In this document: piece by piece, positions 1 to 4,694 of the stretch
Position numbering within the stretch: position 1 is the stretch's first letter
Layout of the letters: each line of letters begins with the position of its first letter
Source of the DNA: an uncultured Caryophanales bacterium
GTDB lineage: Bacteria > Bacillota_I > Bacilli_A > RF39 > UBA660
Assembly (NCBI GenBank): GCA_946535455.1
Contig: CAMNDO010000022.1
Location: 1 to 8,055 of the forward strand
Direction of reading: 5' to 3'
DNA: 8,055 bases
Position numbers and translations under genes: made by a program
Notes under the pieces: generated by a model
Databases searched by the model: none
What the model saw: the letters and a program-made list of their open reading frames with translations, nothing else
Told to the model about the DNA's origin: nothing

Positions 1-403
1 TACCACAATAAATACTTCTTTTTTTATTATAAATTCCATATCCATCTATGTCACAAGGAGTTATCATTCTTTCCGTTCCGTTCATGTAAGTATAGCGCAT
101 AACATCTTCTCTTCCTGCAATATCACCCAAGTAATCTAAAACGCAAATGGATCCAAATTCAATACTATGATCAGAAATCCACAATTGTAACTCTTCTTCG
201 GTATCAAAAAAAGCACTATGAAACACTCCTGAAAAACCATATAATCTCATTTGTGGTTCTGGAATTTCTGTTAAAGGATCTCGATTGACAGGTTCTCCAT
301 CTACCAATCTTGTTAGAGTATCCTTTTGTTTTTCTGCTGCTTCTTTTTCTTTTTGTTCCACAAATTGATGTAATTGATTCGAAAATAAATTTGATTTTTG
401 CAT
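1..403 (-). CDS. Hypothetical protein, N-terminal 134 residues, C-terminus outside the window
   Basis: I do not recognise this protein. The frame is open from an ATG at 403 to the left edge, giving 134 residues. The start is well supported by a GAGGTGAGG ribosome site a few bases upstream. Residues 1-30 are polar and rich in Gln, Glu and Lys (starts MQKSNLFSNQLHQF, then a KEKEAAEKQK stretch) and could form a short amphipathic or coiled helix. The rest looks like a soluble mixed alpha/beta domain, including FSGVFHSAFFDTEEELQLW near residues 57-75 and a C-terminal portion with ITPCDIDGYGIYNKK. No signal peptide or membrane segment is visible. It lies just downstream of the tRNA-Leu terminator with a possible promoter of its own, so it is probably transcribed separately. 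Coding is convincing; function is unknown. Confidence 0.75.
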   Translation of the reverse strand, partial: MQKSNLFSNQLHQFVEQKEKEAAEKQKDTLTRLVDGEPVNRDPLTEIPEPQMRLYGFSGVFHSAFFDTEEELQLWISDHSIEFGSICVLDYLGDIAGREDVMRYTYMNGTERMITPCDIDGYGIYNKKRSIYCG

Positions 404-421
404 AACCTCACCTCTACTTTT

Positions 422-450
422 ATTATAATCAAAAAAAAGACCCGATACAA
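422..450 (-). promoter_or_regulatory. Possible SigA promoter for the left-edge gene, inside the tRNA terminator
   Basis: On the minus strand a perfect TATAAT (427-422) lies 17 bases downstream of TTGTAT (450-445), a poor -35 match. The predicted start near 415 would leave a leader of about 12 bases carrying only the ribosome site. The -35 element would be in the loop of the tRNA-Leu terminator. The -10 is convincing and the -35 is weak. Confidence 0.4.
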
Positions 451-457
451 GGTCTTT
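431..457 (-). terminator. Rho-independent terminator of tRNA-Leu
   Basis: On the minus strand AAAGACC (457-451) pairs perfectly with GGTCTTT (442-436) around an 8-base loop. The run of eight T (438-431) overlaps the 3' arm. It begins 9 bases after the tRNA 3' end, so it ends the tRNA transcript. Confidence 0.85.
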
Positions 458-465
458 ATTCTCTA

Positions 466-552
466 TGGTGCTCCCATCCGGACTTGAACCGGAACTCTAT
501 CGCTAGAAGCAGATTTTGAGTCTGCCGCGTCTACCAATTCCGCCATGGGAGC
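466..552 (-). tRNA. tRNA-Leu, anticodon CAA
   Basis: An 87-base class II tRNA on the minus strand that reads UUG leucine codons. The acceptor stem GCTCCCA (552-546) pairs with TGGGAGC, followed by discriminator A and an encoded CCA (468-466). The D-arm contains GCGGAATTGGTAGACGC. The anticodon stem GCAGA/TCTGC encloses the loop CTCAAAA, placing CAA at positions 34-36. A long variable arm (CTAGCGATAG region) is typical of tRNA-Leu, and the T-arm is TCCGG-TTCAAGT-CCGGA. It stands alone between scpB and the left-edge gene with its own promoter and terminator. Confidence 0.97.
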
Positions 553-563
553 AGTGCAATACC

Positions 564-572
564 ATTATATCA
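564..572 (-). promoter_or_regulatory. Extended -10 promoter of tRNA-Leu
   Basis: The minus strand reads TG-A-TATAAT (572-564), a perfect -10 with the TGn extension, preceded by TTTTA. Initiation near 557 would start about 5 bases before the mature tRNA. No good -35 is present at the usual spacing, and that region overlaps the T-run of the scpB terminator. Confidence 0.7.
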
Positions 573-590
573 TAAAATAGTTGAATGCAA

Positions 591-612
591 ACAAAAAAAG
601 TTAGGAAACTAA
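591..612 (-). repeat. Copy 1 of a 22-base element shared with the sigF 3' end
   Basis: On the minus strand this copy reads TTAGTTTCCTAA, then C, then TTTTTTTGT. It matches 4656-4677 at 21 of 22 positions, the only difference being C here and G there. In both copies it encodes the last residues Leu-Val-Ser plus the TAA stop and supplies the terminator T-run. Confidence 0.8.
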
Positions 613-616
613 CTTT
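593..616 (-). terminator. Terminator of the scpAB operon, containing the scpB stop codon
   Basis: The minus strand AAAGTTAG (616-609) pairs perfectly with CTAACTTT (604-597) around the loop TTTC, followed by seven T. The scpB TAA stop (603-601) is in the 3' arm, so the last codons of scpB form the terminator. Confidence 0.85.
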
Positions 617-1182
617 TCTTCCTCTATATAGCGAGAGGTATATAAATCTGAGTTTTCATCTTCTTCTACTTCTTCTTTTGGAAGAAACTCTTCCATACGA
701 GGAAGTTCCTCTGTAGAAGCAAGACCAAAATAATCTAAAAACTCATTGGTAGTTTCATAAAGAATAGGTCTTCCAGGAAGTTCACTTCTTCCTCCCTCTT
801 TGACAAATCCTTTCGCTACTAATTTTCGTAAGACAAAGACAGAACTTACTCCACGAATTTCATCAATTTGTGCTCTTGTGATTGGTTCATTATACGCAAT
901 AATCGCAAGAGTTTCTAATGCTGCCTGAGATAACGTATTGGTTTCTGGATTTTCTAATAATTTTTGATAATACTCTTTATGTTCAAACTTTGTGGTTAGT
1001 TTAAAACGATTCCCTAAAAAATCGATTCGAAGACCTCTTTCCTCATCTTCATACTCTTTCTTTAAATCCATAATCAATGCTTTTGCTTCATCTTCTGAAA
1101 CTTCTAATACTTCTTCAATTTGATTCAAAGTAAGACCATCTTCTCCTACGACAAATAATAATCCTTCTAGTATAGCTTTCAT
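601..1182 (-). CDS. scpB: Segregation and condensation protein ScpB
   Basis: ScpB is the kite subunit of the SMC-ScpA-ScpB condensin, which compacts and separates chromosomes in the nucleoid. It binds ScpA as a dimer. The 193 residues are close to B. subtilis ScpB. Two winged-helix domains are visible, about residues 1-75 (MKAILEGLLFVVGEDGLT...) and 84-160. The second carries the signature LSQAALETLAIIAYNEPITRA, then GGRSELPGRPILYETTNEFLDYFGL. The last 30 residues are an acidic tail ending EEEKLVS. The ATG overlaps the scpA stop as ATGA, and a GAGGTGA ribosome site lies inside the end of scpA, so the two genes are translationally coupled. The stop codon is inside the terminator hairpin. Family assignment is secure. 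Confidence 0.96.
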   Translation of the reverse strand: MKAILEGLLFVVGEDGLTLNQIEEVLEVSEDEAKALIMDLKKEYEDEERGLRIDFLGNRFKLTTKFEHKEYYQKLLENPETNTLSQAALETLAIIAYNEPITRAQIDEIRGVSSVFVLRKLVAKGFVKEGGRSELPGRPILYETTNEFLDYFGLASTEELPRMEEFLPKEEVEEDENSDLYTSRYIEEEKLVS

Positions 1183-1895
1183 GAGATCACCTCACATACA
1201 ATATCATCAAAAGTAGACTTTTGTGTAATTTTTAATTCTTGATTCTTAGCCATTTCTAAAATCGCTAAAAACGTCACAACAATATATTCTTTCGAAACAA
1301 CAGGAAATAATTCAAAGAAAGAAATTTTTCCTTTTTCTTTTAATAATTTCTTAATTTCCATTCTTCGTTTCGAAACACTTAATTCCTTCATCGTGATTTT
1401 CGTATTTAATGGACGACTTTCTAGTTTTCTTTGATAGTATTTTTGAAAGGCATCAATCAAATCGTCTAATGTTACATCACAATGAATTTCGGTATTCTCA
1501 TCCATATACATATGAACATCCGAGGGACTCTTCGTATAGATTTCTTTTCGAAGAGATTCTTTTTCTTGTAGTAATTTTGTAATATCTTGATATGCTTGAT
1601 ATTCTAATAATCGTCTTACCAAATCTTCTCTTGGATCTTCTTCCTCTACCATTTCTTCTTCTTTGTGATTTGGAAGTAACATCTTCGATTTAATTTCTAA
1701 TAGTTCTGCTGCTAAAACTAAGTATTCAGAGGAAACATCTAAATTCATTCTTTCTTGTTGTTCAATAAAAGAAACATATTGTTTGGTAATGGATTCTATC
1801 TCAATATCCATAATATCCATTTTCGATTCTTTAATCAAATGTAATAATAAATCCAATGGACCCTCAAAGTCATGAATTTTTAATTCCATCTCCAT
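1179..1895 (-). CDS. scpA: Segregation and condensation protein ScpA
   Basis: ScpA is the kleisin that bridges the SMC head domains and recruits ScpB for chromosome segregation. The 238 residues are slightly shorter than the 251 of B. subtilis. The N-terminal SMC-binding signature is clear at residues 10-31 (FEGPLDLLLHLIKESKMDI), followed by LVLAAELLEIKSKMLLP at about 59-75. An acidic linker follows (EEEMVEEEDPRED, about 79-91), then the C-terminal winged helix (about 165-238). The first ATG is preferred because CGGAGTG lies at correct spacing before it; the second ATG, two codons on, is too close to any ribosome site. scpA is the first gene of the scpAB operon, under the promoter at 1920-1948, and overlaps scpB by 4 bases. 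Confidence 0.96.
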   Translation of the reverse strand: MEMELKIHDFEGPLDLLLHLIKESKMDIMDIEIESITKQYVSFIEQQERMNLDVSSEYLVLAAELLEIKSKMLLPNHKEEEMVEEEDPREDLVRRLLEYQAYQDITKLLQEKESLRKEIYTKSPSDVHMYMDENTEIHCDVTLDDLIDAFQKYYQRKLESRPLNTKITMKELSVSKRRMEIKKLLKEKGKISFFELFPVVSKEYIVVTFLAILEMAKNQELKITQKSTFDDIVCEVIS

Positions 1896-1919
1896 AATAT
1901 CACTCCGAACGATATTAAA

Positions 1920-1948
1920 ATTATATCATAAAAAAGATTCTTTCACAA
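1920..1948 (-). promoter_or_regulatory. SigA promoter of scpAB
   Basis: On the minus strand TTGTGA (1948-1943, four of six) is followed after 17 bases by a perfect TATAAT (1925-1920) with a TGn extension. Predicted start is near 1913, giving a leader of about 18 bases. The -35 overlaps that of the divergent promoter. Confidence 0.75.
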
Positions 1949-1969
1949 TCATCCCAAGTATTATATAAT
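1942..1969 (+). promoter_or_regulatory. SigA promoter of the RNHCP gene, divergent from scpAB
   Basis: TTCACA (1942-1947, five of six) and TATAAT (1964-1969) are separated by 16 bases. Initiation near 1976 would leave about 10 leader bases, essentially the AGGTG ribosome site at 1976-1980. The -35 uses the same base pairs as the minus-strand -35 of scpAB. Confidence 0.7.
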
Positions 1970-1985
1970 AAGCTTAGGTGAAATT

Positions 1986-2291
1986 ATGAAGGCATTTTAT
2001 GAAAAAGATGAAGGTTTTATTTGTGAACACTGTGGGAAGGAAGTCTCTCCCTTAGGATATACTTCTAGAGATCATTGTCCTTTTTGCCTATATTCCAAAC
2101 ATGTCGATATCTATCCAGGAGATAGAGAAAATACTTGTAAGGGTTTATTAAAACCAATTGGAATTGAAAAATATAAAGATACATACAAAATTCTTTATCA
2201 ATGTATTTCTTGTAAAGAAGAGCATAAAAATATTATGGCAAAAGATGATGATTATAATCAAATCTTAGAAATATCAAAGAACATGGAGTGA
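1986..2291 (+). CDS. RNHCP-domain zinc-ribbon protein
   Basis: A 101-residue protein of the RNHCP family, named for a conserved motif and of unknown biochemical role. The family core is seen at residues 28-59: RDHCPFCLYSKHVD, then PGDRENTCKGLLKPIGI. The second letter of the name motif is Asp here rather than Asn. Paired metal-ligand candidates are C13/C16, C31/C34 and C73/C76, with H30, C51 and H80 nearby, suggesting at least one and possibly two zinc sites. No membrane segment or signal peptide is seen, so it is probably cytoplasmic. The ATG follows AGGTG with 5 bases between. It is the first gene after the divergent promoter and is followed 36 bases later by an ASCH-domain gene on the same strand. 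Nucleic-acid or protein binding would be a guess. Confidence 0.88.
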   Translation: MKAFYEKDEGFICEHCGKEVSPLGYTSRDHCPFCLYSKHVDIYPGDRENTCKGLLKPIGIEKYKDTYKILYQCISCKEEHKNIMAKDDDYNQILEISKNME

Positions 2292-2296
2292 CTTTA

Positions 2297-2305
2297 TGAT
2301 ATATT
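2297..2305 (+). promoter_or_regulatory. Possible extended -10 promoter before the ASCH gene
   Basis: TG-A-TATATT lies just after the RNHCP stop, within the same TTTATGATA context seen at the tRNA and scpA promoters. The start would be near 2312, immediately before the ribosome site. No convincing -35 is visible, so the ASCH gene may also depend on read-through. Confidence 0.4.
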
Positions 2306-2327
2306 AAAAAATGAAAGGAATGATTTC

Positions 2328-2678
2328 ATGAATCAACATACTATGAAATTAATGACAAAATATTTTGATTATATGCAAAAAGGAACCAAAAGAATTGAAG
2401 TTCGATTAAATGATGAAAAAAGAAAAAAATTAAAAATAGGAGACACCATTCTCTTCGAAGAAGACTGTGAAAACCCAAGATCTTTCAATACAAAAATTAT
2501 TGATTTATATTATGAAGATCAGTTTCAAAAATTATTAGAAAAATTTGACATTTCATTATTCGCAAGTGAGAAAGAAACCAAAGAAGAACTATTACAAGTA
2601 TTAAATCAAATCTATTCAAAAGAAAAACAAAATCAATACGGAGTAGTAGGCATTCGAATTGAATTACAGGAAGATTAA
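2328..2678 (+). CDS. ASCH-domain protein
   Basis: A 116-residue single-domain protein of the ASCH superfamily, a PUA-like beta-barrel fold linked to RNA or modified-nucleotide binding. The diagnostic elements are present: GTKRIEVRLNDEKR at residues 19-32 (family GxKxxExR with G19, K21, E24 and R26), then LKIGDTILFEE at 35-45, a middle helical insertion, and the closing strand YGVVGIRIEL at 104-113. No membrane segment or signal is visible. The chosen ATG has a GAAAGGAA ribosome site about 8 bases upstream; the Met at residue 6 lacks one. It follows the RNHCP gene and probably shares its transcript, with a possible extra promoter at 2297-2305. The true ligand is unknown. Family call is strong, cellular role undetermined. 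Confidence 0.87.
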   Translation: MNQHTMKLMTKYFDYMQKGTKRIEVRLNDEKRKKLKIGDTILFEEDCENPRSFNTKIIDLYYEDQFQKLLEKFDISLFASEKETKEELLQVLNQIYSKEKQNQYGVVGIRIELQED

Positions 2679-2703
2679 ATCACGACAATAAAAGAAGATT
2701 TTA

Positions 2704-2712
2704 TGATACTAT
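2704..2712 (+). promoter_or_regulatory. Extended -10 promoter for a candidate small transcript
   Basis: TG-A-TACTAT, embedded in TTTTATGATA, the same context as three other promoters here. Initiation would be near 2719, at the base of a hairpin. The only -35-like sequence upstream is GACA at 2684-2687, with non-ideal spacing. Confidence 0.4.
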
Positions 2713-2757
2713 GTATATGTTGAAGGAAACTTCATACAATAAAAAAGGGAACATTTC

Positions 2758-2811
2758 ATGTCGCATGTTGAGTGTTGCCAAAAAAATTGGGTTCACCTAA
2801 TTCATTGCTGA
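2758..2811 (+). CDS. Possible 17-residue microprotein
   Basis: A short frame encoding MSHVECCQKNWVHLIHC. It is preceded by AAGGGA (2745-2750) with a 7-base gap to the ATG, as good a ribosome site as those of the proven genes here. Three Cys and two His in 17 residues could in principle bind metal or form a disulfide. The TGA stop lies in the loop of the terminator hairpin, echoing the way scpB, sigF and dut end. It could be chance, because frames this short are common. No homology is recognised, and there is no downstream plus-strand gene for it to control as a leader peptide. Confidence 0.3.
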   Translation: MSHVECCQKNWVHLIHC

Positions 2812-2832
2812 GTTAGGTGATTTTCTTTTTTT
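2793..2832 (+). terminator. Rho-independent terminator between convergent transcripts
   Basis: TCACCTAA (2793-2800) pairs perfectly with TTAGGTGA (2813-2820) around a 12-base loop, followed by TTTTCTTTTTTT (2821-2832). It ends plus-strand transcription from the RNHCP/ASCH side. On the minus strand the same hairpin begins about 10 bases after the spoVAE stop, with a seven-T run (2787-2781, minus strand reading) 6 bases past the stem, so it may be weakly bidirectional. Confidence 0.85.
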
Positions 2833-3181
2833 AATCTCTTGGTTTCAAAATCAGAGTAAAGAAAAAGGAAAAAAGAATGGCTGCGGTAATACCAGTTGCG
2901 GTTAAGTCAAACATTCCCATAAAGATTCCCATGAATCCAGAACGTTCTGCTTCTGCTAAAGCTCCATGAATTAACGAATGACCAAAACTCGTAATAGGAA
3001 TTAAAGCCCCTCCTCCTACGAATTTGATAATCTTATCATAAATACTAAAGGTATCAAGAAATGCTCCTAGAGAGACCAAAATAGATGTAATATGACCAGG
3101 AGTTAATTTGGTATTATCTAATATAATTTGACAAATCATACAAAGCGTTCCACAAAAAAGAAATGAACGAATGAAATACAT
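2831..3181 (-). CDS. spoVAE: Stage V sporulation protein AE (SpoVAEb type)
   Basis: A small inner-membrane protein of the SpoVAC/SpoVAEb family, part of the SpoVA complex that moves dipicolinic acid with calcium into the developing spore and out again at germination. The 116 residues equal the length of B. subtilis SpoVAEb. Hydrophobic segments are visible at about residues 5-21, 30-50 (around the Asp of LGAFLDTF) and 85-112. The family signature GGGALIPITSFGHSLIHGALAEA lies at about 56-78. The ATG overlaps the spoVAD stop in TAATG, with GGAGG 7 bases upstream, so the pair is coupled. It is the last gene of the operon and is followed by the shared hairpin at 2793-2820. Confidence 0.95.
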   Translation of the reverse strand: MYFIRSFLFCGTLCMICQIILDNTKLTPGHITSILVSLGAFLDTFSIYDKIIKFVGGGALIPITSFGHSLIHGALAEAERSGFMGIFMGMFDLTATGITAAILFSFFFTLILKPRD

Positions 3182-4173
3182 TACACCGCCTCCAAACTAA
3201 TCGCATGACAAATGGAATAAATATTTTCTTTTTGATATAACAAAATAGGAGAAAACAAAGCACCTGTTGCCAAGAATAAAACTCGTTTGAGTTTCTTTTT
3301 TTCTAATAAAGTACATAAATAAGAATAAAGAACAAGAGCAGAACAAACAGGTCCACTTCCTCCTGCTTGTATATCTTTTTGAGAAGATAAATCATAAAGA
3401 ATAAGACCACAATCATCATAGTTCTTTTCTAAATCAATTTGGTATTCTTCTTTCATATAGTCTTTTACAATCTCTTTTCCATAAATTCCTAAGTCTCCTG
3501 TCACAATCAAGTCATAATCACTAGGATTTCTTCCTGTCTCATCAAAATGTCTTTTTAACGTATCAATCGCAGCGGGAGCCATAACGCGACCCATATCATT
3601 TGGATCATTTTGAGAGTAATCTATCATTCTTCCTAAGGTAGCACATTCCACTTTTATATCACTTTCTTCATTCGATAAGAAACAACAAGCAGATCCTGTT
3701 GCGGTAAACGTGGCACTATTTGGACGTGGTGCTCCATACTCCACTGGATAACGGAATTGCTTCTCACTCGTTAAATTATGAGACGATACCACACAAGCTG
3801 CATTTTTGACAAATCCACCTTCAATCAGATTGGCACCCAAAAGCATTCCCAAAGCACTACTACTACAAGCTCCATAAATCCCAATAAACCCTTTCCCAAT
3901 TCCATAAGAACCATACGTAGATGCAGCAATTTGATTGAGTAAATCTCCTCCAATTACTACATCAATATCTTCTTTTTTGATTCCACATTTTTTCATTAAT
4001 AAAACAAAAGAATCTTTCATAGATTTAATTTCTGCTTTTTCAAAAGAATCTTGTCCAAAATAAAAATCATCATAAGTTTTATCAAAATAATTTCTCAATG
4101 GACCTTTCTTCTCATATGGCCCCGCAACTGTAGCGGTATCTTCTAAATAAACATTGTGATAATGAAAAGTCAT
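3181..4173 (-). CDS. spoVAD: Stage V sporulation protein AD
   Basis: SpoVAD is the thiolase-fold, soluble, membrane-associated component of the SpoVA complex and is known in Bacillus to bind dipicolinic acid directly. The 330 residues compare with 338 in B. subtilis. Conserved blocks include VAGPYEKKGPL near the start, FDKTYDDFYFGQDSFEKAE, VVIGGDLLNQIAAST, the nucleophile-region GIYGACSSSALGM, SSHNLTSEKQFRYPVEYG, VMAPAAIDTLKRHFD, DDCGLILYD and LATGALFSP. The start at 4173 (MTFHYHNV) is chosen over an in-frame ATG at 4215, since AGGAGG stands 6 bases before it and homologues begin here. That ATG overlaps the spoVAC stop as ATGA. The stop overlaps the spoVAE ATG by one base. Assignment is secure. 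Confidence 0.97.
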   Translation of the reverse strand: MTFHYHNVYLEDTATVAGPYEKKGPLRNYFDKTYDDFYFGQDSFEKAEIKSMKDSFVLLMKKCGIKKEDIDVVIGGDLLNQIAASTYGSYGIGKGFIGIYGACSSSALGMLLGANLIEGGFVKNAACVVSSHNLTSEKQFRYPVEYGAPRPNSATFTATGSACCFLSNEESDIKVECATLGRMIDYSQNDPNDMGRVMAPAAIDTLKRHFDETGRNPSDYDLIVTGDLGIYGKEIVKDYMKEEYQIDLEKNYDDCGLILYDLSSQKDIQAGGSGPVCSALVLYSYLCTLLEKKKLKRVLFLATGALFSPILLYQKENIYSICHAISLEAV

Positions 4174-4613
4174 CCTATCCCTCCTATTAAAAATCGAATC
4201 ATTCCAAAAAACCAAGCAGAAACAACGCCATATAAAAGGACATTTCCGGCTAATCGAAACATGTTAGAACCTACCCCATAAATAGGACCTTCTTTTTTAT
4301 AATCCAAACTACTACTTGTCATAGAATGGGCAAATCCTGTAATGGGAATTAAAAGTCCACAACGAAACTTCTTCACCCACTTATCAAAAAAACCAAGTGC
4401 TGTGAAAAGCGATGCGAAAAAAATAAAAACGACAATCATCAAAGTAGAAGCTTCTTTTTGTTTTAGATCGAAGAAAAAAACAAATCCTTCGATCATCCCT
4501 TCCGCAAGAACTCCTAACACTCCTCCAGATAAGAATGCTAAAAGTGCATTCTGTACTCTATTTTCCTTGGATGGATGCCGATTGGCTATTTTTTCATACT
4601 TTGTATTTCTCAT
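4170..4613 (-). CDS. spoVAC: Stage V sporulation protein AC
   Basis: SpoVAC is an inner-membrane SpoVA component; the B. subtilis protein has been described as a mechanosensitive channel for dipicolinate release. The 147 residues from ATG 4613 match the family length of about 150. After a polar N-terminus (MRNTKYEKIANRHPSKENRV), hydrophobic segments lie at about residues 24-44, 54-76 and 120-143. The hallmark loop reads LLIPITGFAHSMTSSSLDYKKEG, then YGVGSNMFRLAGNVLLYG. An in-frame ATG at 4655 would add 14 residues but would lie within the predicted promoter; GGTGA just upstream of 4613 decides the start. This is the first gene of the spoVAC-spoVAD-spoVAE operon, overlapping spoVAD by 4 bases. 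No spoVAA, spoVAB, spoVAEa or spoVAF is present. Confidence 0.96.
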   Translation of the reverse strand: MRNTKYEKIANRHPSKENRVQNALLAFLSGGVLGVLAEGMIEGFVFFFDLKQKEASTLMIVVFIFFASLFTALGFFDKWVKKFRCGLLIPITGFAHSMTSSSLDYKKEGPIYGVGSNMFRLAGNVLLYGVVSAWFFGMIRFLIGGIG

Positions 4614-4627
4614 ACTATCACCATTTA

Positions 4628-4657
4628 TAATATGAGAAAAAAACAAAAGAATCATAC
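4628..4657 (-). promoter_or_regulatory. SigG-like forespore promoter of the spoVA operon
   Basis: The minus strand reads GTATG (4657-4653), exactly 18 bases, then CATATTA (4634-4628). The B. subtilis SigG consensus is roughly GHATR-N18-CATNMTA, so the -35 and spacing fit fully and the -10 fits six of seven. No SigA -10/-35 pair is seen. Initiation near 4621 gives a leader of about 8 bases. In B. subtilis spoVA is SigG-dependent, which agrees. Confidence 0.7.
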
Positions 4658-4677
4658 AAAAAAACTTAGGAAACTAA
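4656..4677 (-). repeat. Copy 2 of the 22-base element shared with the scpB 3' end
   Basis: On the minus strand this copy reads TTAGTTTCCTAA, then G, then TTTTTTTGT, and matches 591-612 at 21 of 22 positions. Here too it encodes Leu-Val-Ser-stop, but it forms a different hairpin, pairing with an upstream CTTAGGAA. Confidence 0.8.
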
Positions 4678-4694
4678 TTGATTCCTAAGTTTTT
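4658..4694 (-). terminator. Terminator after sigF, containing its stop codon
   Basis: The minus-strand CTTAGGAA (4689-4682) pairs perfectly with TTCCTAAG (4672-4665) around a 9-base loop, extendable by five A-T pairs, with seven T to 4658. The sigF TAA (4668-4666) is in the 3' arm. It separates sigF from spoVAC, and the -35 of the spoVA promoter starts at the next base. Confidence 0.88.

Larger units (their letters stand above)
2719..2832 (+). ncRNA. Candidate small RNA of about 114 bases with a 5' hairpin and terminator
   Basis: The 152 bases between the ASCH gene and spoVAE hold no long gene but have ordered structure. After the -10 at 2704-2712 comes a hairpin in which TGTTGAAG (2718-2725) pairs with CTTCA-T-ACA (2730-2738, one bulged T) around a GAAA loop. 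Then follow an A-rich single strand, a ribosome site with a 17-codon frame, and a strong terminator ending near 2832. This is the size and layout of a small regulatory RNA or an RNA encoding a microprotein. It does not resemble SRP RNA, 6S RNA or tmRNA. It could instead be simply the long 3' untranslated region of the ASCH operon. Confidence 0.35.

Noticed and set aside
2679..2832. SRP RNA, 6S RNA or a riboswitch in the gene-free stretch
   Set aside because: The GGAAGGAAGCAGC-type SRP core is missing, there is no long 6S-like rod, and no plus-strand gene lies downstream for a riboswitch to control.
4174..4215. Longer spoVAD start at 4215
   Set aside because: It would lie deep in spoVAC without a ribosome site, while 4173 has AGGAGG and matches family N-termini.
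4342..4635. Plus-strand open frame of 97 codons opposite spoVAC
   Set aside because: It is the antisense of a well-supported membrane protein gene, has no proper ribosome site, and its Lys/Ser-rich translation is what antisense of AT-rich DNA gives.
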